From NCBI GenBank assembly GCA_030590585.1, contig JAUUYD010000004.1:1-21913 (forward strand): DNA of 21,913 nucleotides. Direction: 5' to 3'. The stretch's first letter is position 1, and each line of letters starts with the position of its first letter. Below, piece by piece: positions 7,636 through 15,346 of this stretch. This DNA comes from Spirochaeta sp. GTDB taxonomy: Bacteria > Spirochaetota > Spirochaetia > Spirochaetales_E > Spirochaetaceae_B. The translations under genes were made by a program, and so were the position numbers. The notes under the pieces were generated by a model. That model had not been told where the DNA came from, searched no databases, and worked only from the letters and a program-made list of their open reading frames with translations.

Positions 7636-8559
7636 ATGTTCAGTAGATGGAAAAAACAGAAAAAGAGCGGCGGCAGATCCGTCAAGAACTTCGGCCGCCG
7701 AATTAAAGATCTTCTGGCCCGGGGCGGCGGAACTGCGGATGATTTTTTTGAAGAACTGGAAGACCTGCTTGTAGAAGCGGATTTCGGTGCTTCCGCCGCA
7801 GTGGCACTGGTTGGTGAATTGCGGGAACATCACAAGGGCAGTTCCGGAGACTGGACCCGGGATGTTCTGACTGCAGAACTCAAATCTCTTATAAAACCTT
7901 ATTTAAGAATTTCTGATTTAACACCGGATCCACAGAAGCTGACACTGTATCTGATTCTTGGAGTCAATGGCGCCGGTAAGACAACCACCATCGCAAAGAT
8001 GGCCCACCGATTCTACAAAAACGGCTCAGGCAGCATCGTATTGGCAGCAGGTGATACCTTTCGTGCTGCGGCAATCGATCAGCTTGAGATTCACGGCAGA
8101 AGGGTTGGAGCTCGTATAGTGAAGCAGGATCATGGATCGGATCCCGGCGCGGTTATTTATGACGCAATCAATTCAGCTATGGCACAGGGTGATAAAATCA
8201 TTATTGCGGATACCGCCGGCAGGATGCATAACAGAACCAATCTGGTTAAAGAACTTTCCAAAATTGACAGGATTATCAGGGATAGAATCGGCAAAGATGG
8301 TATTTACAGGAAAATTCTGGTTATTGATGCCACCACGGGTCAAAATGGTTTGAGACAGGCCGAAACTTTTCACGAATCAATCGGTGTCGACGCGGTGGTG
8401 ATGACAAAGTATGATTCCACGGCTAAAGGCGGTTTGGTAGCCGCTATCAGCCGTAAACTGGATTTGCCTTTTGCCTATCTTGGACGTGGTGAAGGAATGG
8501 ATGACCTTATTCCATTCGATCCGGATATATATCTGGACGAAATGCTGGCTGGTGATTGA
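7636..8559 (+). CDS. ftsY: Signal recognition particle receptor FtsY
   Basis: FtsY is the SRP receptor GTPase that delivers nascent membrane proteins to the Sec translocon at the inner membrane. The 307-aa protein has a short basic N terminus in place of the long acidic A domain of E. coli, then the NG domain: N-domain helices to about residue 100, P-loop GVNGAGKT at 109-116, DTFRAAAIDQL at 140-150, DTAGR at 192-196, DATTGQNGL, and the G4 motif TKYD at 257-260 followed by STAKGG. FtsY usually has TKLDGTAKGG, so TKYDS is a small variation; the specificity Asp is kept. The basic start MFSRWKKQKK may help membrane contact. TAGGA at 7621-7625 is the best ribosome binding site. The next gene starts within its stop (TGATG). 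Confidence 0.95.
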   Translation: MFSRWKKQKKSGGRSVKNFGRRIKDLLARGGGTADDFFEELEDLLVEADFGASAAVALVGELREHHKGSSGDWTRDVLTAELKSLIKPYLRISDLTPDPQKLTLYLILGVNGAGKTTTIAKMAHRFYKNGSGSIVLAAGDTFRAAAIDQLEIHGRRVGARIVKQDHGSDPGAVIYDAINSAMAQGDKIIIADTAGRMHNRTNLVKELSKIDRIIRDRIGKDGIYRKILVIDATTGQNGLRQAETFHESIGVDAVVMTKYDSTAKGGLVAAISRKLDLPFAYLGRGEGMDDLIPFDPDIYLDEMLAGD

Positions 8560-9506
8560 TGAAGAGATTTTTCTATTCTTTATATCTGCTGTTTTCAGTC
8601 ATCATCGGCAGTATTGGTGCTACCGAATGGTACAGCTCCACAGCCAGCGGAATGCTGGGATCTCCCATCAGGGGCGGCGGACCGGATAACACAGGCTGGT
8701 CTCTGGCCATCGATCATGGTGAAAAGATAGAAACCCGAACTCTATATCGAGACGGCAGTGTAAGTTCCTCAACGGTATTTTACCGTCAGAATGGAAGATT
8801 GGAGGCTCGTGAAGAATTAGATGTACGGGGTGTTGTGATATCCCGGGTAGATTATGCCTATGACTCCGATGGGAATCCCCGTGCTATCTTTATTTCCGTG
8901 GATGGGGGTTCTGATAACAGCACTTACGTTGAGGCGGATACAAATATCAATCCTGACGGCAGTTTCCGGCGTCACATCGGCGGATCAGAGGACGAATGGC
9001 GTATCACGGATATGGATGGGGCCGGCAGGCCTGTAAACCGGACAATCCTCAAATCCGGGGCCGTTGTTAAGGAATCTTCCTGGAGCAGGAATGATGAAGG
9101 TACTTTACGAGAAGAAGTTCATCGTTCCGGAGATGAAGAAATCCTGAATCGTTACGATTCCAACGGCCGTCTTCTGGAGGAAACTACAATACGGAACGGA
9201 TCTGTAGTCATGCTCAGAAATTATTTCTGGACCGGATCGAAGCTGATTCGTGTGGAGGAACGTGGCGAAGGCCGTATCGTTGTACGTGAGATGGAATGGT
9301 CGGGAGACCGGATGATAAGCGAAACGCGGAGCATTGACGGTGTGACTGCCGGCAAGGTTGTCTGGGAGTCTTCCCTGGACAGGGTTGAAACGCTGTTCCG
9401 GGACGGACAGGCGGTAATCAGGATTTACTGGCGCGGTGATGTACGATGGCGGGAAGAGTTCCTGAGAAATGGTGAAGTTATACGTATAAATGAGGATGGC
9501 AAATGA
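8559..9506 (+). CDS. Secreted repeat protein, YD/MORN-like, unknown role
   Basis: The 315-aa product begins MKRFFYSLYLLFSVIIGSIG, a signal peptide with probable cleavage near residue 21-22, so it is periplasmic or outer-membrane associated. The mature part is a run of short beta-hairpin-like units of the type RDGSVSS, YDSDGNPRAI, YDSNGRLLEET, RNGSVVML and RDGQAVIRI, about 20-25 residues apart, resembling YD (RHS) or MORN/YwqK repeats. I do not assign a family. ATG 8559 is preferred over TTG 8556 because it forms a TGATG junction with the ftsY stop and gives a normal signal peptide. Its stop overlaps the first Lol permease start (ATGA). The position between ftsY and lolCDE suggests a link to envelope biogenesis, an inference from context only. 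Confidence 0.72.
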   Translation: MKRFFYSLYLLFSVIIGSIGATEWYSSTASGMLGSPIRGGGPDNTGWSLAIDHGEKIETRTLYRDGSVSSSTVFYRQNGRLEAREELDVRGVVISRVDYAYDSDGNPRAIFISVDGGSDNSTYVEADTNINPDGSFRRHIGGSEDEWRITDMDGAGRPVNRTILKSGAVVKESSWSRNDEGTLREEVHRSGDEEILNRYDSNGRLLEETTIRNGSVVMLRNYFWTGSKLIRVEERGEGRIVVREMEWSGDRMISETRSIDGVTAGKVVWESSLDRVETLFRDGQAVIRIYWRGDVRWREEFLRNGEVIRINEDGK

Positions 9507-10771
9507 AATCAGGTTTCGGCTGGAGAGCCTGGGTGTCAAGGAGATTCCTTATCGGCCGTCGGGGGGGCCGGGGTCGTCTGGTCTTTATATTCTCCGTTGT
9601 TTTAATCAGCTCAGGAGTTGCTACACTGATTACCATCCTCTCTATTATGAACGGCCTGCAGCAGGGATATATCCGCAGCATACTCGAAATAGGGTCTTAT
9701 CATCTCCGTTGGACTCCCGATTACGGTATTTCCGGAACTTCAGTCGACAATGAATCCGTCATGGATATCCTGAATTCTGATTCAAGAGTGATTCTGACTG
9801 TGGAGTTTCAGGAAGGGCAGACCATGCTCAGCGGGAAGCGCCCCAAACCATCCGGTGCCCTCATCAGAGGGACAGAATTGAATCTTTATGAAAACGATGC
9901 CGCCCTGGCGAAGTATATGGATATTGTTGATGGGAATTTTGATATTACCGGGCAGGGTATTGTTCTTGGAGACGAACTGGCGGTGAATCTTGGAGTATCT
10001 CCGGGGGATTATATAACAGCCCTCGATCTGGGCGGTATCGGAATGTCTCCCACTGAGGTAGAGCTTCTGGTAACCGGCCTGTTCCAATGCGGGTACCGGG
10101 AGTATGAATCTTCTCTGGCCTTTGTATCTCTGGATACCCTTCACATACTGTTTGGTATCTCAACTTCGGAGATCGGAATTAAACTGACCAGCCCTGACAA
10201 GGAAAGGGTAGTAATGAATTCCCTGATACCTGAACTGAAACGCTTTCCGGGAGTGCTGAGTTCATGGCGGGAGAACAACAGATCTTTCTTCGGTGCCCTG
10301 CGCACAGAGAAAATGATGATGCTTCTTCTTCTTACCCTGATACTCGTCGTTGTAGCGGTAAATATCGATAATTCTCTCCGCCGCATGGCTACAGAGAGGG
10401 TAGAGGATCTATCCATACTCAAGGCGATGGGAGCCACTCCCGGTGATATTCGGATTCTATTCCTCAGACAGGGTCTTGTGATTGGCGGTACCGGGGGTAT
10501 TCTCGGCAGTCTTTTCGGTGTTCTCATAGGGGGAAATGTCGATATGATTCTCGTTGGAGTACGGCGTTTGCGATATGCCTTTTCAAGCCTGTTCAATTTC
10601 GGATCGTTCAGGATTCATCCCATAGATGCTTTTTTCAGAAGCTCCGAAGTGATGGCCTCGGATGTAATTACCATATTGCTTCTGGCTGTACTCATGTCTT
10701 CCCTGGCGGCGGTTCGGGCCGCCTCTACAGCTGCCGGTCAGAACCCGGCGGAGGTTCTCAGAAGTGAATAG
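9503..10771 (+). CDS. Lipoprotein-releasing system permease, LolC/LolE family (first copy)
   Basis: This 422-aa FtsX/MacB-type permease has the expected topology: a basic cytoplasmic start, TM1 about residues 26-50, a large periplasmic domain to about 268, TM2 about 270-290, the coupling segment ERVEDLSILKAMGATPGDI at about 298-316, TM3 about 317-347, and TM4 about 387-407, ending in the NPAEVLRSE tail typical of the family. With the LolD ATPase it would extract lipoproteins from the inner membrane for the carrier LolA. LolC and LolE cannot be told apart with certainty here, so no symbol is given. ATG 9503 overlaps the previous stop (ATGA) and the stop lies 8 bases inside the ATPase gene. A seven-G run (9561-9567) lies near the start. 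Confidence 0.88.
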   Translation: MKSGFGWRAWVSRRFLIGRRGGRGRLVFIFSVVLISSGVATLITILSIMNGLQQGYIRSILEIGSYHLRWTPDYGISGTSVDNESVMDILNSDSRVILTVEFQEGQTMLSGKRPKPSGALIRGTELNLYENDAALAKYMDIVDGNFDITGQGIVLGDELAVNLGVSPGDYITALDLGGIGMSPTEVELLVTGLFQCGYREYESSLAFVSLDTLHILFGISTSEIGIKLTSPDKERVVMNSLIPELKRFPGVLSSWRENNRSFFGALRTEKMMMLLLLTLILVVVAVNIDNSLRRMATERVEDLSILKAMGATPGDIRILFLRQGLVIGGTGGILGSLFGVLIGGNVDMILVGVRRLRYAFSSLFNFGSFRIHPIDAFFRSSEVMASDVITILLLAVLMSSLAAVRAASTAAGQNPAEVLRSE

Positions 10772-11444
10772 AAATGATGTCATCCTGGAAAAGGTCTGTA
10801 AAACATATGAATCCGGTTCTGATAAGCTTAAGGTACTGCGTGATGTGAGCCTGGATGTGTCGCCTGGGGACAGCCTTGCGGTTGTCGGAGCATCAGGCTG
10901 CGGCAAGAGCACATTGCTTAATCTCATCGGTGGGCTGGACAGGGTTGATTCGGGTGATATAAATGCCTGCGGATTTGAGGTAAGCAAGCTCAGTGAAAAG
11001 GCCCTGACTGCGTATCGGTCAGGGGGTGTGGGTTTTGTGTTTCAGTTTCATTATCTTCTCAAGGATTTCACTGCCCTGGAAAATGTGATGCTGCCCAGGT
11101 TGATGAGCGGCTCCTCTATGCGAAAAGCGTCGGCAGCGGCGATGTCTCTTCTTGAGGAAGTAAAGGTGTCAGGGCGTGCGGATCATTATCCTTCACAATT
11201 ATCCGGTGGAGAGCGGCAGAGAGTGGCCCTTGCCCGGGCTCTGGTTAACAATCCGCAGCTGATACTCGCCGATGAACCGACCGGCAACCTGGATGAAAAT
11301 CATAAAGAGCTTGTTGCAGACCTTCTTTTTTCCCTGACTGCCGACTCCGGTAGAATTCTGATACTGGTTACTCATGCCTCAGATCTGGCTTCCAGGGCCG
11401 ATAGAACCATGAGATTGAGTGACGGGCAGCTGATTCAGGTATGA
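10764..11444 (+). CDS. lolD: Lipoprotein-releasing ATPase LolD
   Basis: A 226-aa ABC ATPase with Walker A GASGCGKST (42-50), Q-loop Q94, signature LSGGE (146-150), Walker B ILADEP (D170, E171) and H-loop H204. The stretch FVFQFHYLLKDFTALENVML is the region that characterises LolD (QFHxLLPDFTALENV in enterobacteria), which favours LolD over MacB or FtsE. It powers the two flanking permeases. GTG 10764 is chosen because GGAGG at 10750-10754 is 9 bases upstream and no ATG is available in frame; the gene overlaps the permease upstream by 8 bases and the permease downstream by 4 (ATGA). The permease-ATPase-permease order is the lolCDE arrangement. Confidence 0.93.
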   Translation: MNRNDVILEKVCKTYESGSDKLKVLRDVSLDVSPGDSLAVVGASGCGKSTLLNLIGGLDRVDSGDINACGFEVSKLSEKALTAYRSGGVGFVFQFHYLLKDFTALENVMLPRLMSGSSMRKASAAAMSLLEEVKVSGRADHYPSQLSGGERQRVALARALVNNPQLILADEPTGNLDENHKELVADLLFSLTADSGRILILVTHASDLASRADRTMRLSDGQLIQV

Positions 11445-12709
11445 GGGGGCCGTTTTTTATTGCGAGGCGGCTGTTTCTCAGACAGCGCCTGGAGCAGCAT
11501 CAGGGACATCCCTTAATCGCTGCCGCATTGGGGATTGCCTTATCCCTCATCCCTCTTGTTACTGTCGATCATGTAGCAGACGCCATGATTGAGGGTATTA
11601 TCGCCCGTTACAGGGAAACCTCTTCATATCACTTTCAGATCCATTCATGGGGAACACCGGATAGATCTGAATGGGATGAAGCGGTAAAGGGCATTGAATC
11701 CGACCATCTTGCCGAAGCCGCATGGGTGGAGAGGCAGGGGTTCGGGCTGGCAAGAGCCGGTGAATCCCGGGAAGGCCTCACTCTCAGGGCGCTACCCCCT
11801 GATCTGCCTGACAAAGATGCGGCTTTTGCCGAATATATAGAGTTCGATTCCGGGAGCTGGAACCTGGAAGCTCCGGATTCCATACTTCTGGGCCGGGAAG
11901 CGGCAAGACGTTTAAATGCCGTAGTCGGTGATGAAATTCGTGTTCTGACGGCAAGACGGCTGAATGACGGCCGGTATGTACCCCGGGTTTCCAGATTCAC
12001 GGTAAACGGGATTTTTTCCAGCGGATATCAGGATCTGGATAGAACCTGGGCCTTTATTTCATTGGATACCGGATGGTCGATACTTTCTTCTGAAAGTTCA
12101 AAAACGTTTATTGGCGGCAAATTTTCCGATCCGGGGAAAGGCATGAATGAATCCCGAATCCTTCTCGGGGCTTCTCTGCCTGATCGATTGATAGTTTATG
12201 ACTGGAGAGAACTGAACCGGTATTTGCTGAGCAACCTTGAGAATACCCGTAATATTCTATTATTCGTTATGGCTCTTATCATCCTGGTTGCCGTTTTCAA
12301 CGTCATGACTTCACTGATTATGTTAACCCTGGAAAGGAAGCGTGAGATTGGGATTCTCAAATGCACTGGTTCTTCTCCGGCTGATATAACCTGGACATTT
12401 GTTCTTGCGGGAATGCTGGCTTCAGCGGCGGGAACTCTTGCCGGATTGGCCGGCGGTCTGCTGGTCTCCCGTTTTGTCAACGAGATTATCGGTGGTATAG
12501 AGGCAGTGCTCGGATTCTTTTCATCCCCGGGGGGGGGGCCGAAACTTCTGGATGAAGGATATTATCTTCAATACATCCCGATTCATATTCGTTGGAAAGC
12601 CACTGCTTTAATTGGGATTGCGACATTTGTTTTATCCTTGATAGCCAGTGCCGTTCCAGCTTCCAGAGCCGCCAGACTCAGGCCCCTTGATGTACTGAGA
12701 AAGCACTGA
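11441..12709 (+). CDS. Lipoprotein-releasing system permease, LolC/LolE family (second copy)
   Basis: The partner permease, also 422 aa: TM1 about residues 23-45, a periplasmic domain to about 268, TM2 about 270-293, coupling segment ERKREIGILKCTGSSPADI at about 299-317, TM3 about 319-343, TM4 about 387-410 and a terminal RPLDVLRKH. It should form a heterodimer with the first permease. A tract of ten G (12529-12538) encodes residues 364-366 in the loop between TM3 and TM4; loss or gain of one base would remove TM4 and the C terminus. ATG 11441 overlaps the lolD stop (ATGA). After the stop there are 74 bases to clpC, the largest gap since ftsY, so this gene may close the operon. Confidence 0.88.
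   Translation: MRGPFFIARRLFLRQRLEQHQGHPLIAAALGIALSLIPLVTVDHVADAMIEGIIARYRETSSYHFQIHSWGTPDRSEWDEAVKGIESDHLAEAAWVERQGFGLARAGESREGLTLRALPPDLPDKDAAFAEYIEFDSGSWNLEAPDSILLGREAARRLNAVVGDEIRVLTARRLNDGRYVPRVSRFTVNGIFSSGYQDLDRTWAFISLDTGWSILSSESSKTFIGGKFSDPGKGMNESRILLGASLPDRLIVYDWRELNRYLLSNLENTRNILLFVMALIILVAVFNVMTSLIMLTLERKREIGILKCTGSSPADITWTFVLAGMLASAAGTLAGLAGGLLVSRFVNEIIGGIEAVLGFFSSPGGGPKLLDEGYYLQYIPIHIRWKATALIGIATFVLSLIASAVPASRAARLRPLDVLRKH
12529..12538 (+). repeat. Ten-G homopolymer tract inside the second Lol permease gene
   Basis: Ten consecutive G preceded by four C. Other G runs in the window reach only seven (4316-4322, 9561-9567, 19195-19201). Tracts of this length are prone to slippage; in Treponema, poly-G tracts are known to vary in length. 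Confidence 0.9.
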
Positions 12710-12783
12710 AACTAAAAAGAAATTTGTATGGCAGATAGATAAACGTCAGGTATTATTGGTATTCTTGTTGACAGGAGAACTGA

Positions 12784-15324
12784 ATGATCAAGGGATTAAC
12801 CCAACGGGCCCAGCGAATACTCACTGATTTAGCCAAAGAAGAGGCTAAACGCTTTCACGCTGATAAATTGCTGAGTGAGCATATTGTCCTTGCCATTCTG
12901 CGGGAAAAGGGCGGGATCGCCTTCAAATGTCTTCAGAGACTTGGAATTAATACCTCTGAAATGATCAGTGAGATGGAAAGGGGGCTTCCCAACAGAAATA
13001 CTTCATTCCAGCTTGGTGAGATTCCTCCGTCGAACCGGGTTAAAATGCTGCTGGAAAACGCCGCAAATGAAGCAACAACCCTGAATCATGAGTATATCGG
13101 TACCGAACATTTTCTTCTGGCTGCAGCCGGGGAGCCCGGTAGTGCTACAAGTACGTTTCTTTCTCTTTACAAAGTTACAGTGGATATCCTCCGGGGTATT
13201 GTTTATGAGATAAACGGAGAACGGGAAAAGCCCGGGATTCCCAAACGTAAAGTTGATAAGCCGGCATTTGCCGGAAAAGGCAGCGGTGCCCGGAGTAAGT
13301 CCGCTACCGGTATCCTGGATGAGTTCTCCCGGGATTTGACTGCTATGGCCCTTAAAGACCTGTTGGACCCCGTTGTAGGCCGTAATAGGGAAATTGCAAG
13401 GGTAATGAGAATCCTGGCACGGAGAACCAAGAACAATCCGGTTCTCATTGGCGAACCGGGGGTGGGGAAAACCGCCGTTGTTGAGGGACTTGCCCAGGAA
13501 ATTGTTAATGGTACGGCTCCTGAAATATTTTCGGGTAAACGTCTGGTGAGTCTTGATCTGGCCGCCCTTGTTGCCGGTACGAAATACCGAGGTGAATTCG
13601 AGGAACGGCTGAAGAAGGTCATCAAGGAAATTGACAAAGCCGGAAATATAATTCTTTTCATCGACGAACTTCATACCATCATCGGCGCCGGAGGTGCTGA
13701 AGGTGCCATTGACGCGTCAAACATGCTTAAACCGGCTTTGAGCCGTGGTGAGCTGCAGTGTATCGGTGCAACGACGATGAATGAGTACAAGAAATACATT
13801 GAAAAGGATGCGGCATTGGAACGGCGGTTTCAATCTGTCATTATCGAGGAACCAACCATTGAAGAAACTTACGAAATCCTCTGTGGCATTAAGAACCGCT
13901 ATGAAGATCATCATAACGTAACATATGCCGATGAAGCTCTGCGTTCAGCTGCTGAACTGGCCGGGCGTTATGTTACCGAGCGAAATCTTCCGGATAAGGC
14001 CATAGATCTGATAGATGAAGCCGGTTCCAGTAAACGGATGCAGAACAACACCAGACCTGAAGCCATTGGGGAGCTTGAGGAAAAAACTCATAATCTGACA
14101 GAAGAGAAAATCTCCTTTGTGAACGCTCAGGATTATGAGAATGCCGCAAGGGTGAGAGACAAGGTCCGTGAAATGAGGAATCGTATTGACAAGCTCAAAA
14201 CTGATTGGGAGAGAACCCTCAAAGAAGAGAAAAACCTGATTGCAGTTGAGGACATACAGGCAATCGTTTCAGAGAATACCGGAATTCCCATGGTGCGGAT
14301 TATCAAGAGTGAATCGGACAAGCTGCTTCAGATAGAAAACGAACTGCATGAAAGCGTCATCGGTCAGGAAGAAGCCATCGCGTCGGTAGCATCTGCAGTA
14401 CGGCGTTCCCGAACAGGCCTGAACTCTCCTTCAAGGCCCCTTGGGTCGTTTATCTTTCTCGGCCCCACCGGTGTCGGAAAAACCCTGCTGGCAAAAAGCC
14501 TTGCAGAATATCTGTTCGGAGATGCCGAGGCTCTGATCCGGGTTGATATGTCCGATTTTATGGAAAAACATAATGCTTCACGTCTGGTTGGTGCACCTCC
14601 GGGTTATGTGGGCTACGAAGAGGGTGGATTGCTTACCGAGAAAATCCGAAAGAGACCCTACTCTGTCGTCCTGCTTGATGAGATTGAAAAAGCCCATTCC
14701 GATGTGTTCAATCTGCTGCTTCAGGTTCTCGAAGAGGGTGAACTGCAGGATAGTTTCGGTCATAAAGTTTCTTTCAGGAATACCGTACTCATCATGACAT
14801 CCAACGCCGGTGCCAGGGAAATCAATAAGGGAAGCTTCGGATTCCGGACGGGTAATGGAATCATGGCTCATGGAGAGATAAAATCCCTGGCCATGACAGA
14901 ATTAAAACGTCTTTTCCGTCCTGAATTTCTGAATCGTGTTGATGAAATAATAGTCTTTCACAGTCTTGAATACGATCATGTAATGAAAATCATGGATCTG
15001 ATGATAGACGAGGTGAGGGATCGTTTATCAGGACTTTCCATCACCCTGGATGTGAATGCAAAAGCCCGGGACATGCTGATGGAATTGGGATATGACGTTA
15101 TTTACGGTGCCCGGCCCCTGAGACGGACGATACAGAAAGAAATTGAAGATCCGCTATCTGTAGCGATACTTCAAGGCCGATTTGAGCATGGGGATTCTAT
15201 TTCAGCTGAACTCCGATCGGGAAAAATATCTTTCAGGCGTAAAAACAGAAGAAAAAAGGCTCTTCCCGACAAGATGCTCTTGGAATCAGACGCTAAAAAA
15301 ACCAAAGATATGTCTGAAAGCTGA
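12784..15324 (+). CDS. clpC: ATP-dependent Clp protease ATP-binding subunit ClpC
   Basis: ClpC is a hexameric AAA+ unfoldase that feeds proteins to ClpP. The 846 residues show a Clp N-domain repeat pair (about 1-145), AAA1 with Walker A GEPGVGKT (223-230) and Walker B ILFIDE (290-295), a UVR-like middle segment (about 442-477, [19 protein letters not shown]) that separates ClpC from ClpA, AAA2 with Walker A GPTGVGKT (560-567) and [11 protein letters not shown] (628-638), and the C-terminal D2-small domain. An FGF tripeptide at 685-687 sits where ClpP-binding loops (IGF/LGF type) occur, so ClpP interaction is likely. Adaptor partners of the McsB kind are not in the window. AGGAG at 12773-12777 is 6 bases before ATG 12784. 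The 74-base gap upstream is AT-rich and may hold a promoter, but I cannot pick a convincing one. Confidence 0.93.
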   Translation: MIKGLTQRAQRILTDLAKEEAKRFHADKLLSEHIVLAILREKGGIAFKCLQRLGINTSEMISEMERGLPNRNTSFQLGEIPPSNRVKMLLENAANEATTLNHEYIGTEHFLLAAAGEPGSATSTFLSLYKVTVDILRGIVYEINGEREKPGIPKRKVDKPAFAGKGSGARSKSATGILDEFSRDLTAMALKDLLDPVVGRNREIARVMRILARRTKNNPVLIGEPGVGKTAVVEGLAQEIVNGTAPEIFSGKRLVSLDLAALVAGTKYRGEFEERLKKVIKEIDKAGNIILFIDELHTIIGAGGAEGAIDASNMLKPALSRGELQCIGATTMNEYKKYIEKDAALERRFQSVIIEEPTIEETYEILCGIKNRYEDHHNVTYADEALRSAAELAGRYVTERNLPDKAIDLIDEAGSSKRMQNNTRPEAIGELEEKTHNLTEEKISFVNAQDYENAARVRDKVREMRNRIDKLKTDWERTLKEEKNLIAVEDIQAIVSENTGIPMVRIIKSESDKLLQIENELHESVIGQEEAIASVASAVRRSRTGLNSPSRPLGSFIFLGPTGVGKTLLAKSLAEYLFGDAEALIRVDMSDFMEKHNASRLVGAPPGYVGYEEGGLLTEKIRKRPYSVVLLDEIEKAHSDVFNLLLQVLEEGELQDSFGHKVSFRNTVLIMTSNAGAREINKGSFGFRTGNGIMAHGEIKSLAMTELKRLFRPEFLNRVDEIIVFHSLEYDHVMKIMDLMIDEVRDRLSGLSITLDVNAKARDMLMELGYDVIYGARPLRRTIQKEIEDPLSVAILQGRFEHGDSISAELRSGKISFRRKNRRKKALPDKMLLESDAKKTKDMSES

Positions 15325-15346
15325 CTCCCGTGTTATGCTGTGCGGC

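Noticed and set aside
12710..12783. Sigma-70 promoter for clpC (TATTAT at 12751)
   Set aside because: A TATTAT hexamer exists, but no acceptable -35 box lies at 16-18 bases; the TTGACA-like site is next to the ribosome binding site. Not strong enough to annotate.
13003..13674. 223-aa antisense open frame inside clpC
   Set aside because: It lies opposite a strongly conserved AAA1 domain, and its translation lacks any recognisable motif; such frames arise from codon bias of the real gene.
15182..15346. N-terminal extension of the TPR protein
   Set aside because: It overlaps the well-supported clpC end, and would put 55 or more residues before the signal peptide.
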